The position numbers and the translations under genes are program-made. Under the pieces are notes generated by a model. It searched no databases. It worked only from the letters and a program-made list of their open reading frames with translations, and was not told the DNA's origin. From contig NZ_BTPE01000006.1 in NCBI RefSeq assembly GCF_036245645.1, positions 1 through 64,000 on the forward strand: a DNA stretch of 64,000 nt, given 5' to 3'. Below are positions 1-7,320 of this stretch, in pieces. The DNA is from Algoriphagus taiwanensis. Lineage in GTDB: Bacteria > Bacteroidota > Bacteroidia > Cytophagales > Cyclobacteriaceae. Every line of letters begins with the position of its first letter. Position 1 is the stretch's first letter.

Positions 1-147
1 TAACTTTTTGCTCAAACTTGGCCAGTAGTTCAGCAAATCCCGCTATCTTGGAGCAAGCGGTCTGGAGGAGGTTCTCTTTTTTTTCATGATTGAAAACGGT
101 TAAGAATGAATCAAAAAGATACCTCTTTTGGGCTGCTAATCGGAGAA
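1..147 (-). pseudogene. Possible coding remnant running off the left edge
   Basis: On the minus strand one frame stays open from an in-frame TAG near 150 to the window edge, about 48 codons, with protein-like composition (for example AGFAELLAKFEQK near the edge). No ATG, GTG or TTG start lies at its beginning, so it is either a start-less remnant or a chance open frame. I do not recognise the sequence. It borders the cassette-like region to its right, so it could be a decayed gene of the same accessory island. Confidence 0.25.
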
Positions 148-159
148 ACTACCGCAGGT

Positions 160-297
160 TTAGTGCAACAGCAGCTACCCAAAAGGCGGGTTTTCGTTCT
201 CCGCAGACAGTTTTGTGGTAGCCAAAAGTTCAGTTCTCCGAATGAAGTTTAGAGGTAAAAATCCCGCCCTTCGGGTAGCTGCAAAACGTTGGTGGCA
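160..297. repeat. Folded attC-like spacer 1
   Basis: Two 20-base arms (171-190 and 263-282) are inverted copies of each other with 18/20 matches and enclose about 70 bases. Outside the arms lie CAAC (165-168) and, in inverse orientation, GTTG (288-291). Terminal CAAC/GTTG, an internal dyad and a length of about 130 bases recall integron attC recombination sites, where R'' and R' end in AAC and GTT. The third, fourth and fifth bases after GTT do not fit the classical GTTRRRY box, so the assignment is an inference. It immediately precedes the 168-aa gene. Confidence 0.4.
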
Positions 298-320
298 ATT
301 GCTTCAGGACAGATTAGACA

Positions 321-827
321 ATGAAGGAAAAGATTCAAAGAACGTTGGACAAACTGATTGGTCTGGAGTTGACTCGAACGACTCGAGCAGCAAACATGGA
401 GTGCTTGAAATTTGGACAAGAACTCGTAACAGACAAAGTTGACGGACTCATTAACGTTGGACAATTTGGAATCCATTTACAATGCCCTTGGAGAATCACC
501 AATGGACAGAAAATCCTAATTGGGCACAATGACGTTTACGAACAATCTGACCAAGATGCAAAGTATGACCCAGACTTTGATTGGGACAGGCCTGGTGTCA
601 ATTTGAGAGATAAAAAATTGCAAGAACTAATAGATAAAAACTTGACCGTTGAGAAAGTAACAGCTGACGACTTTGGTGGTTTCTCAATACACTTTAATGA
701 CAATATTAGCCTCACGACATTTCCGACAACGTCTCTCGAAAATGAATACTGGAGAGTTCTTGACAATCGACCGACAAGTAAAGGACATTTTGTAGTTGGA
801 GGAGATGGAATTTGGGAGAGTGATTGA
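321..827 (+). CDS. Hypothetical protein, 168 aa, cassette-like
   Basis: I do not recognise this protein. It has no signal peptide and no membrane segment, and is acidic and probably cytoplasmic. The N-terminal half contains GQFGIHLQCPWRI, followed by a charged Asp-rich linker (residues 65-85) and a beta-rich C-terminal half ending GGDGIWESD, a layout compatible with a small alpha/beta fold. The start is the first ATG after the left inverted repeat; the TGA stop (825-827) lies inside the right one (825-843). Standing alone between two structured spacers, it looks like a mobile gene cassette. Other accessory roles such as immunity are possible, but nothing in the sequence proves one. Confidence 0.65.
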   Translation: MKEKIQRTLDKLIGLELTRTTRAANMECLKFGQELVTDKVDGLINVGQFGIHLQCPWRITNGQKILIGHNDVYEQSDQDAKYDPDFDWDRPGVNLRDKKLQELIDKNLTVEKVTADDFGGFSIHFNDNISLTTFPTTSLENEYWRVLDNRPTSKGHFVVGGDGIWESD

Positions 828-843
828 AGCAACAGCCACCAAC
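825..843. repeat. 19-bp inverted repeat partner of 288-306
   Basis: The reverse complement of 825-843 matches 288-306 at 17 of 19 positions (GTTGGTGGC then two variable bases then TTGCTTCA). The pair brackets the 168-aa gene, and the right copy contains its stop codon. Such precise bracketing suggests that the ends belong to the unit carrying the gene. Confidence 0.65.
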
Positions 844-1011
844 ACTATGCATAATCAATGGCGGGGTTCAGAGTAAATTCGTAGTTTTAGTTTTCAAACA
901 ACGTTCGGTGCCGTGGGACAATGACGTGTAGGTCGGGCTTAACATTCCGCTGCGCTTCATTTTTAAGCCCTCCTATTCCCCACACTGCATAAACACAAAC
1001 GTTGTGCGTCA
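835..1011. repeat. Folded attC-like spacer 2
   Basis: Outer arms 835-866 (containing CACCAAC, ATGCATAA and GGCGGGG) and 977-1006 (containing CCCCACACTGCATAA and GTTGTGC) are imperfect inverse copies. An internal hairpin pairs GGGCTTA (935-941) with TAAGCCC (964-970). As in spacers 1 and 3, GGCGGG follows the left AAC box by roughly 20 bases. The spacer separates the 168-aa gene from the toxin-antitoxin pair. Whether it is a recombination site or simply a dispersed structured repeat cannot be decided from one window. Confidence 0.4.
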
Positions 1012-1107
1012 GCTTAGAAAACAGGCACCCGATAAAATTACGAAAAATATTGTTTCTATATTTGGAAACATTCATTATCTTTGTGACGTTTAACAAAACA
1101 ATATTGA

Positions 1108-1462
1108 ATGAGATTTTTCGAGACAAAATTTTTAGAAGAAGCGGACGAGTTTATTTCACAGCTCGACACTAAGACTATAAAGAAAATCTTTTACAATATT
1201 GACCTTGCTGAACAGACTAATGACCCAAAACTTTTTTTAGAAACTTCAAAATGACATTTGGGAGTTTCGGACAAAGTTCGCAGGACTTCAAATCATCCCG
1301 ATAGCTATCGGGATTGCGTTTTGGGACAAGACAGATAACAAAGAAACTTTGGTAATAGCAACCCACGGTTTCATAAAGAAAGTTGATAAAGTTCCTGCAA
1401 AAGAAATTGACCGCGCAGTAAGACTGAGAGACAAATATTTGAACAACAAACAAAAAAAGTAA
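1108..1462 (+). pseudogene. higB: Broken HigB/RelE-type toxin
   Basis: Reading from ATG 1108 (MRFFETKFLEEADEF) gives 48 residues before a TGA at 1252-1254. The remainder (KLQNDIWEFRTKFAGLQ, then AFWDKTDNKETLVIATHGF) is open only in the +1 frame, to TAA 1460-1462. Together they match the layout of a HigB/RelE-family ribosome-dependent mRNA interferase of about 115 aa. The break is at the run of seven T near 1231-1238. Removing one base alone would create an in-frame TAG, so the lesion is more than simple homopolymer slippage. A perfect 20-bp palindrome also interrupts the conserved segment between LQ and AFWD. The antitoxin four bases downstream is intact. The toxin is therefore probably inactive. 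Confidence 0.75.
1295..1314. repeat. Perfect 20-bp palindrome inside the toxin pseudogene
   Basis: ATCCCGATAGCTATCGGGAT is its own reverse complement. It sits where RelE/HigB proteins normally read GLQ-(about 4 residues)-AFWD; here eight residues separate LQ from AFW, consistent with an insertion of about 12 bases that kept the local frame. From memory, this type of CCCGATAGCTATCGGG element is dispersed in Bacteroidota genomes. Confidence 0.8.
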
Positions 1463-1466
1463 TCAT

Positions 1467-1793
1467 ATGGCAACTAAAGAATTAAAGACTTACTCACTTG
1501 CCGAGATGAAAGATAAGTATATCGGCAAAGTCGGGACACAAGAACGTGACGAATACGAATACGAACTTCGTATGGACGTTTTGGGTAAAATGATTAAAGC
1601 CGCAAGACAAGAAAGAAACTTGACACAAGAAGAACTTGGACGACTTGTTGGAGTTCAGAAAGCTCAAATTTCAAAACTTGAAAGCAGTGCTAACAGTGCG
1701 ACTATTGACACCATTATCAAAGTGTTCAGAGCATTAAATGCAGAAATTAATTTTAACGTAAAGCTAGAAGACAACTTTGTCAAACTCGCTTGA
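1467..1793 (+). CDS. higA: HigA-type antitoxin, XRE family
   Basis: A 108-aa antitoxin with an N-terminal extension (residues 1-38) and a Cro/C1-type helix-turn-helix at about residues 42-95: IKAARQERNLTQEELGRLVG followed by QKAQISKLES. HigA proteins neutralise the partner toxin and bind the operon promoter. Here the gene starts four bases after the toxin frame ends, in the toxin-first order typical of higBA. Because the toxin is broken, this is now an orphan antitoxin or DNA-binding regulator, possibly an antidote to related toxins elsewhere. It is followed by the third structured spacer, which fits a cassette-borne toxin-antitoxin module. Family assignment is firm; the biological partner is inferred. 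Confidence 0.85.
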   Translation: MATKELKTYSLAEMKDKYIGKVGTQERDEYEYELRMDVLGKMIKAARQERNLTQEELGRLVGVQKAQISKLESSANSATIDTIIKVFRALNAEINFNVKLEDNFVKLA

Positions 1794-1803
1794 CAGAAAA
1801 GAA

Positions 1804-1950
1804 AGCCGAACGGACAATACGGGTTTTGCGTCAGGCGGGGTGACGTGCAAATTTGGAGCTTTGTGCTTCTATTCAAGTTTAGTGCAGGTTGATCCCGCAC
1901 GTGCGGGACTCCGTAATCCGCCATTGCGCCAAGCACCAAACCGTTACCCT
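1804..1950. repeat. Folded attC-like spacer 3
   Basis: After the antitoxin stop the sequence contains GCCGAAC (1805-1811), GGCGGGG (1834-1840), a perfect palindrome (1893-1908), CCGCCATTGCG (near 1918-1928) and GTTACCC (1943-1949). The order (AAC box, GGCGGGG, central dyad, CCGCC, GTT box) parallels spacers 1 and 2, although the end boxes are poorer. It marks the right limit of the cassette-like stretch before the conserved chromosome. Confidence 0.35.
1893..1908. repeat. Perfect 16-bp palindrome
   Basis: TCCCGCACGTGCGGGA is self-complementary. It lies in the gene-free stretch between the antitoxin and the UbiA-type gene and may form the tip of the folded spacer or be a dispersed palindrome. 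A weaker dyad, ACAGGAAT (1981-1988) with ATTCCTGT (1999-2006), follows it. Confidence 0.75.
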
Positions 1951-2055
1951 TGAAAAGCCTCCCTAGAATTTGATCCAGAAACAGGAATTAAGGATAAGAT
2001 TCCTGTATCTAGTAGCCTTCCCCTTAAGAAATTCCCCCAAAGCCAACCCTTAAAA

Positions 2056-2949
2056 TCAATACCCAAAAACCTGCAAAATCTGGGTGTTTTCAAGGAAATA
2101 GTAAATGAAAAAGGCATTCAGGCAAATCGCCGAAATGCTGTTCATCCCCATAGCCCAAGAGTAGCTGGCGTATTTTTCATCCTTTCGGACAAATCCAAAC
2201 CAAATCAGGAAAAAAAGCATCACAGGAGCCATCGCTCCCAAATAAGCCCAAAGGATGGCTTCTTGACTTCTATCCCAAAAGAACCATACGAAGGCCAATC
2301 CGGTCAGTGCGAAAAAGAGGCTGGAAAAAAGAAAAGTGCCTTTGATTCCCAGCTTCAAGCTCAAAGTCAAATCCCCTCTTCGGGAATCTTCCCCATGCTG
2401 ATAGACCTGCGTAAGGGGATAATTCCCCCAAAGCATCAGGCTCGTCAGAAGTCCCGGAATCAACACATGAGGCTTGACCATTACATCCCAACCCAAGTCA
2501 CTCAATCCAGCGTAAGCCATGGCAAAAGTGAAATATCCCTGGAAAAAGCCTGCAATCAACCAGCTGGCCCAAGGGTATTTTTTGATCCGGATAGAAGGAT
2601 GACTATAGGCCATACTGACCAAACCATAAACTGCCAGCATGGAGGCAAAACTCCAGCTGATCATCCATCCCAAGATCAAAGCAATCACAAAGAAACTCTG
2701 GGCCAACCAAAGAAGGTCTGAGGTGACTTTGGGTGGATTCTTTAGCCCGCCGATGCTTTCCTCATCCCGATCAAAAAAGCTGTTGTAGCCATTACTGGAG
2801 GGATAAAGGAAAAGATGCAGAGCCAAAAAAACCAAGACCAGCCTTCCCTCATTGAGATTGGGAGTCAAGGCCAGAGCAAAGAAAAAAACGGGCATCAGAA
2901 AAAGGGAAAACGGAATCCTCAGATGGCTGATGCTGGACCGGGTGATCAT
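2056..2949 (-). CDS. UbiA-family prenyltransferase
   Basis: A 297-aa integral membrane protein with about eight or nine hydrophobic helices. UbiA enzymes attach polyprenyl chains to aromatic or quinone acceptors using two Asp-rich motifs that bind Mg-diphosphate. The first is present as NSFFDRDEES (about residues 56-65) and the second as GEDSRRGDLTLSLKLG (about 186-201). In the first motif the second aspartate position is Glu, a mild departure from NxxxDxxxD. The gene diverges from the type III polyketide synthase 91 bases away, so a shared promoter region is likely. The natural inference is prenylation of the polyketide-derived phenol. Menaquinone or heme O synthesis is less likely given the neighbours. 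Family assignment is firm; substrate unknown. Confidence 0.8.
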   Translation of the reverse strand: MITRSSISHLRIPFSLFLMPVFFFALALTPNLNEGRLVLVFLALHLFLYPSSNGYNSFFDRDEESIGGLKNPPKVTSDLLWLAQSFFVIALILGWMISWSFASMLAVYGLVSMAYSHPSIRIKKYPWASWLIAGFFQGYFTFAMAYAGLSDLGWDVMVKPHVLIPGLLTSLMLWGNYPLTQVYQHGEDSRRGDLTLSLKLGIKGTFLFSSLFFALTGLAFVWFFWDRSQEAILWAYLGAMAPVMLFFLIWFGFVRKDEKYASYSWAMGMNSISAICLNAFFIYYFLENTQILQVFGY

Positions 2950-3040
2950 AGATAGTAGGATTAGATAAAATAACCTTATTCTTTGGGCTTAGTTGTCATT
3001 GAGACAGACCAAAATAGAAATAATCGCTTAACTTGATTCA

Positions 3041-4120
3041 ATGAATCCCAGCATAATTAGTATCGGGCTTGCCAGTCCCGGAGAACCGATTTCCCAATCT
3101 GAAATTGCCCGCTTTATGCAGACTGCCCATCAGCTGGATGAATTGGACAGCAGAAAACTGGGATTTTTGTACAAAATGTCCGGGATTGAGTATAGACACA
3201 GCGTCCTGGATGATTTTGAGAAAAAAGATTACCGGGAGTTTAGCTTTTTCCCCAAAAACAAAGAATTAAGTCCTTTCCCTGGCACCAAGGCCCGAATGGA
3301 AATATTCCAAAGAGAAGCTCCCGGACTAGCACTCCAAGCTTCCCAAACTGCCCTGAGTCAAGCCGGAGTATCACCCGAACAAGTCACTCATCTGATTCTG
3401 GTCTCCTGCACTGGAATGCTCGCGCCGGGCATCGAGATGACGCTGATGAATACCCTGGGCATACAGGACTCCGCAGAGCGGTTTTGTATTCATTTTATGG
3501 GTTGTTATGCGGCATTTAGCGGAATCCGACTGGCTGATAAGATCATCAAAGCCGAACCGGAAGCCCAAGTCCTGCTGGTTTCGGTAGAGCTCTGCACCCT
3601 CCACTTTCAGAAGGAATACACCGAGGATAACTTGCTCGCCAACTCCCTTTTTGCAGACGGGGCGGCAGCCGCCTTGATCCGAAAGGATTCCAAAGGCCTT
3701 AAGATCAACGATTACCTAAGCCAAGTCCTGAGAGAAGGAGAGGAAGATATGGCCTGGGGCATTGGAGATTTCGGGTTTGAGATGAAGCTGAGCAAATACA
3801 TCCCCAACCTGCTTGACAACGGGATTCGTGAGCTTTCGGGGCTTTTTGAACGAAAGTTTAACTTCTCAAGAATCAGCCATTTTGCCATCCACCCGGGTGG
3901 AAAGCAAATCCTCCAAAAGGTGCAGGAGGCATTTGGATTGCCTTCTTCGGTCAATGATCACGCGATGGAAGTTCTGAGGCAATTCGGCAATATGTCCTCA
4001 GCCACAATTCTTTTTGTGTTGGAACGGATGATCAAAGACCCCAAGGTTTCTGGAGATATTCTTTCCTTAGGATTTGGGCCGGGACTGACACTGGAAACTC
4101 TTCACCTCACCAAGCAATGA
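3041..4120 (+). CDS. Type III polyketide synthase
   Basis: A 359-aa chalcone-synthase-superfamily enzyme. These cytoplasmic homodimers extend an acyl-CoA starter with malonyl-CoA and cyclise the product, commonly to alkylpyrones or alkylresorcinols in bacteria. All three catalytic residues are visible: Cys155 in MGCYAAF, His284 in FAIHPGG and Asn317 in FGNMSSAT; the C-terminal GFGPGLT loop is present. Length is normal. It overlaps the next gene by four bases (ATGA), so the methyltransferase is translationally coupled, the same order as the srsA-srsB resorcinol pair of Streptomyces. No FAD hydroxylase of the srsC type is seen nearby. Activity is very likely retained; the product is unknown. 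Confidence 0.9.
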   Translation: MNPSIISIGLASPGEPISQSEIARFMQTAHQLDELDSRKLGFLYKMSGIEYRHSVLDDFEKKDYREFSFFPKNKELSPFPGTKARMEIFQREAPGLALQASQTALSQAGVSPEQVTHLILVSCTGMLAPGIEMTLMNTLGIQDSAERFCIHFMGCYAAFSGIRLADKIIKAEPEAQVLLVSVELCTLHFQKEYTEDNLLANSLFADGAAAALIRKDSKGLKINDYLSQVLREGEEDMAWGIGDFGFEMKLSKYIPNLLDNGIRELSGLFERKFNFSRISHFAIHPGGKQILQKVQEAFGLPSSVNDHAMEVLRQFGNMSSATILFVLERMIKDPKVSGDILSLGFGPGLTLETLHLTKQ

Positions 4121-4824
4121 GCCGATTTGCCCAAAGGAGCACCGAGAAAGAGCTCATGGACGATCTCGACTGTTCGGGACCTGTCTTGGAACAGACTCTG
4201 AGGGAGTTGAAAACCATCAATCGCTGGCTGGGAGGGAATCATGTCACCACAGACGGGCTGGACAAATTAACCCGCACCTACCCCCAATCTTCCTATTCCA
4301 TTGCTGATTTGGGATGTGGAGGAGGAGATATGATCCGAATCATGCATGATTGGGCAGAAAAGAGGAAAATCAGCGCCAATTTTACAGGAATCGACGCCAA
4401 TCGGAACATTATTGAGCTGGCGAGGGTTAGACAAAAGGATTTAAGCCAAGTCCAATGGGAGGTGTGCAACGTTTTTGATCCGGAATTCTCCCTTAGTCAA
4501 GTAGACTTTACCACGTGCACCCTATTTACCCATCACTTCACAGACAGGGAATTAGTGGATTTACTGGTTGCCCTTCGTGAAAAAACCAAATTGGGCTGTG
4601 TCATCAATGATCTGCATAGACACCCTTTGGCCTACTACAGCATCCGAATTTTGACCGGGCTTTTCAGTAAGTCTCCTATGGTTCGACACGATGCCTCATT
4701 ATCCGTTTTGAGAAGTTTTTCCAAAAAAGACTGGGAAACTATTTTAAAGAAAGCCGGAATCGAAAATTACCAAATCCGATGGTTTTGGGCTTTTCGATGG
4801 CAAATTTGTATCAAGTTTAATTAA
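4117..4824 (+). CDS. Class I SAM-dependent methyltransferase of the PKS locus
   Basis: A 235-aa Rossmann-fold methyltransferase. Motif I is IADLGCGGGDM (about residues 62-72), the acidic loop that binds the ribose of SAM is FTGIDANRNI (about 89-98), and a post-motif FTTCTLFTHHF occupies the usual motif IV position. The N-terminal RSTEKELMDDLD segment resembles UbiE-like and resorcinol methyltransferases. It starts inside the polyketide synthase stop codon and shares its transcript. The likely role is C- or O-methylation of the aromatic polyketide before or after prenylation; this is inferred from context. No membrane segment, so cytoplasmic. Confidence 0.8.
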   Translation: MSRFAQRSTEKELMDDLDCSGPVLEQTLRELKTINRWLGGNHVTTDGLDKLTRTYPQSSYSIADLGCGGGDMIRIMHDWAEKRKISANFTGIDANRNIIELARVRQKDLSQVQWEVCNVFDPEFSLSQVDFTTCTLFTHHFTDRELVDLLVALREKTKLGCVINDLHRHPLAYYSIRILTGLFSKSPMVRHDASLSVLRSFSKKDWETILKKAGIENYQIRWFWAFRWQICIKFN

Positions 4825-4846
4825 TCAACCTTCAATTTTCTAACCT

Positions 4847-5671
4847 ATGGAATTATCACCAGACACCATCAAAGTACTTTGGGAAGAAGGAATCAGCCTG
4901 GTTGCACAGATTGTCCCCTCTCTCATTTTTGCTCTACTATTTTACCTCATCGGTAGATTTATAGTAAATAAATTAGTCAAAGGCTTTCGCTTAATCTTGG
5001 AAAAAAGGGAAGCTAACCCTTCGCTCAACAGCTTTCTGGTAGGACTGGTCAAAGCCCTCCTCTATGTATCCTTATTTATTGGCGTAGCAACCATTTTGGG
5101 CGTGCCGATGTCTTCATTTTTGGCCATTTTGGGTGCAGCAGGTTTGGCAATCGGTCTAGCCTTGCAGGGCTCCCTATCCAATTTTGCAGGAGGAGTTTTG
5201 ATTTTGCTTTTCAAGCCTTTCAAAGTAGGCGATGTGATCACCGGGCAAGGCCATACAGGTACAGTCAGCAAAATAGATATTCTCTACACCCATCTTTTGA
5301 CCTTTGACAACAAAGAAGTGGTCATCCCCAACGGTAATCTGGCCAATTCGGATGTGGTCAATATCACTTCACAGCCAACCCGGAGAGTGGATATAGCAGT
5401 GGGAGTATCTTACAATACCGACCTGAAAAAAGCGAGAGAGGTAATTTTGGATATTCTTAAAAAAGACGAGCGAGTACATGCTGACCCTGAGCCGGTCGTT
5501 TGGCTAAATAATTTTGGGGATAGCTCATTGGACTTGGTAGTCAGAGCTTGGGCTAATCGGGAGGATGTCTGGCCGGTGTATTTTGAAACCATGGAAAAAA
5601 TCAAAGGGTCATTTGACCAAAACGATATCGAAATTCCATTCCCTCAACGAGTGGTTCATCAGCTTTCTTAA
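4847..5671 (+). CDS. mscS: Small-conductance mechanosensitive channel, MscS family
   Basis: A 274-aa channel protein that opens under membrane tension to release solutes in hypo-osmotic shock. Three N-terminal helices are visible (about residues 15-38, 62-84 and 88-120). The third has the pore-lining Gly/Ala pattern LGAAGLAIGLALQGSLSNFAG (split here: LGAAGLAIGLALQ then GSLSNFAG). A beta domain (FKPFKVGDVI, VVIPNGNL) and a C-terminal alpha/beta domain follow. Length equals that of E. coli MscS. It follows the methyltransferase by 22 bases but is functionally unrelated; it may be co-transcribed. A strong bidirectional terminator follows. Confidence 0.93.
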   Translation: MELSPDTIKVLWEEGISLVAQIVPSLIFALLFYLIGRFIVNKLVKGFRLILEKREANPSLNSFLVGLVKALLYVSLFIGVATILGVPMSSFLAILGAAGLAIGLALQGSLSNFAGGVLILLFKPFKVGDVITGQGHTGTVSKIDILYTHLLTFDNKEVVIPNGNLANSDVVNITSQPTRRVDIAVGVSYNTDLKKAREVILDILKKDERVHADPEPVVWLNNFGDSSLDLVVRAWANREDVWPVYFETMEKIKGSFDQNDIEIPFPQRVVHQLS

Positions 5672-5685
5672 TCCATTTTCATTTC

Positions 5686-5726
5686 AAAAAAAACGGCAGC
5701 TCTGAATTTCAGGGCTGCCGTTTTTT
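5686..5726. terminator. Bidirectional intrinsic terminator
   Basis: A hairpin with arms CGGCAGC/GCTGCCG and a CTGAAATTCAG-like core is flanked by a run of A on the left and a run of T on the right. It therefore serves both mscS (+) and the convergent lipoprotein gene (-), whose stop codons lie 15 and 3 bases away. Confidence 0.9.
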
Positions 5727-5728
5727 AT

Positions 5729-6580
5729 TTAAGATCTTGGCAAGGTGACTGTTCTTGTGTTACCATTGAAGGTAATCGATACCTCCCGGTCACAGCTGTC
5801 GGAGCCGAAGTCTATCTCAATGGCTCCGCGTGTTTGCACTCGGATCACCATCACTCCTTCACTTGGCATCCTTATTCCTGTGCGGATGCATCGCTCTGCA
5901 AAAAACAAAGGAGAGGTGATCTCTACCACGTATTCGTTGCCCTTGCGGTTCACTCCGCGGCTTCCTCCATTGACTGCGTAGATGATTCCCCGGTTTTCAT
6001 TAGGCAAAAAGATCCGCTTGGTATGTCTTGACTCAAACGTCCTGAAGCTACCATCAGGCCAAGTAATTTTCCCTCCTTCCACTACGGTCTTGAAGGTGAA
6101 GAAACGATCATTGGAATTGAATCCCTCATTGGTCACCACTCTGACTCCCTCGATTTTGCGATCATCCACATAGTAGTTTTCGAAAGTAGTGGTGATGACC
6201 GAGCCTGGAGCCCAATACCTCCCCGTATAGGTCACGATTATTTTCCCTTTTCGGGTGACTCCTCTTGGGCTGGTACAGCCCTCCCCAAAATCAATAATCA
6301 TCTTTTTTTCATTGGGAAGCCACTCGATTTTTACCCTTTCGCAGAGATCTTCCTCCAGGGTCACCAAAGTGCGGTCCGTGAATCCATTGCGCTGAAATCC
6401 CGTAAGGGCTACTTCATCCACATCTTCCAAAGTGGCCGTAAGATCAATTTCTTGGGCAGTTTCCTCCGTTTCATTCAGCTGATCGGCAGGATTGGTATCC
6501 TCTTCTGAGCTACAGGAAGCAAAAAGCAAAAGGCCTGCAATTACAGACATCTTTGCCAGGGACAGATAAGTTGGTTTCAT
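5729..6580 (-). CDS. Lipoprotein, paralogue of the one at 7510-8334
   Basis: A 283-aa predicted lipoprotein of unknown function. The start was set at ATG 6580, which gives a standard signal peptide (MKPTYLSLAKMSVIAGLLLF) with lipobox FASC; upstream in-frame codons would bury it. After an acidic Asn/Glu linker, the body is beta-rich, with conserved IDFGEGCTSPRGVTRKGKI and TTFENYYVD segments also found in the paralogue at 7510-8334 (VDFGQGCTSPNGVMRKGKI, TTFEGYEVD). Several cysteines are shared. It is probably attached to the outer or cytoplasmic membrane. The two copies flank the deiodinase-like gene on the same strand. No enzymatic motif is visible. Confidence 0.8.
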   Translation of the reverse strand: MKPTYLSLAKMSVIAGLLLFASCSSEEDTNPADQLNETEETAQEIDLTATLEDVDEVALTGFQRNGFTDRTLVTLEEDLCERVKIEWLPNEKKMIIDFGEGCTSPRGVTRKGKIIVTYTGRYWAPGSVITTTFENYYVDDRKIEGVRVVTNEGFNSNDRFFTFKTVVEGGKITWPDGSFRTFESRHTKRIFLPNENRGIIYAVNGGSRGVNRKGNEYVVEITSPLFFAERCIRTGIRMPSEGVMVIRVQTRGAIEIDFGSDSCDREVSITFNGNTRTVTLPRS

Positions 6581-6635
6581 GATAGATAGATTTTTTGTGA
6601 AAACTGCCCTTTGGACTATTCTCGACGAAGTAGGT

Positions 6636-7313
6636 TTAATAGCGAACCAAAATTTCTTCCAATGCCTTGCGCTGAAGGTCAGGGACATAGGTTTCATTTT
6701 TGGCGTAACCTACAGGAAGCAGGAGAAATGGTTTTTCGTTTTCCGGTCGTCCCAGGATTTTGGATAAAAAATTCATAGGACTCGGAGTATGCGTCACTGT
6801 GACCAAGCCTGCCTGATGGATGGCTGCAATCAAAAACCCACAGGCAATCCCCACAGACTCAGACACGTAGTAGTGTTGGATTTTTTCCCCTTCATGGATT
6901 CCATAGGATTGCTTAAATACCACAATCAAATAGGGCGCTTCCTCCAAGAAAGGCTTTTTCCAATCAGTCCCCAAAGGCTTCAAGTCGGCTTTCCAGCCTT
7001 CCGGCATTCGGTGGGAATAGCTGATTTTCTCCTCCTCTTCAGCAGCTTCTCTAATTTTCCTTTTGATATCAGGATCAGAAATCAGGCAAAATGTCCAAGG
7101 CTCCTTATGGGCACCGGAGGGAGCCGTGCCCGCTGTTCGGATAATATTTTCCATGACTTCCAAAGGAACCGGACGGGAATCAAACTCCCGTACCGTTCTC
7201 CTTTGGTTCATTTCTACAAAGAAACTCTCCGCTTTTGTTTTCAAATCGGCTTCGGAAATCTCCGGCCGTTGATACCGGATATGCGGGTGGCCATTTATTT
7301 CTTTTTTCTCCAT
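6636..7313 (-). CDS. Iodotyrosine-deiodinase-like nitroreductase-fold flavoprotein
   Basis: A 225-aa FMN enzyme of the nitroreductase superfamily, closely resembling iodotyrosine deiodinase (IYD) rather than generic nitroreductases. Shared blocks are NQRRTVREF (36-44), RTAGTAPSGAHKEPWTF (59-75), HYYVSESVGIACGFL (147-161), QAGLVTVTHTP (167-177) and LGRPENEKPFLLLPVGY (187-203). The three lid residues that clamp the zwitterion of halotyrosine in human IYD (Glu157, Tyr161, Lys182) align with Glu95, Tyr99 and Lys120, all with the same offset of 62. IYD uses FMN to remove halide from halotyrosines reductively; bacterial homologues, including one from the Bacteroidota member Haliscomenobacter hydrossis, are known. 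There is no signal or membrane anchor, unlike vertebrate IYD. The start codon is eight bases from a MITE-like element. Substrate here is inferred. Confidence 0.85.
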   Translation of the reverse strand: MEKKEINGHPHIRYQRPEISEADLKTKAESFFVEMNQRRTVREFDSRPVPLEVMENIIRTAGTAPSGAHKEPWTFCLISDPDIKRKIREAAEEEEKISYSHRMPEGWKADLKPLGTDWKKPFLEEAPYLIVVFKQSYGIHEGEKIQHYYVSESVGIACGFLIAAIHQAGLVTVTHTPSPMNFLSKILGRPENEKPFLLLPVGYAKNETYVPDLQRKALEEILVRY

Positions 7314-7320
7314 ATCACAA

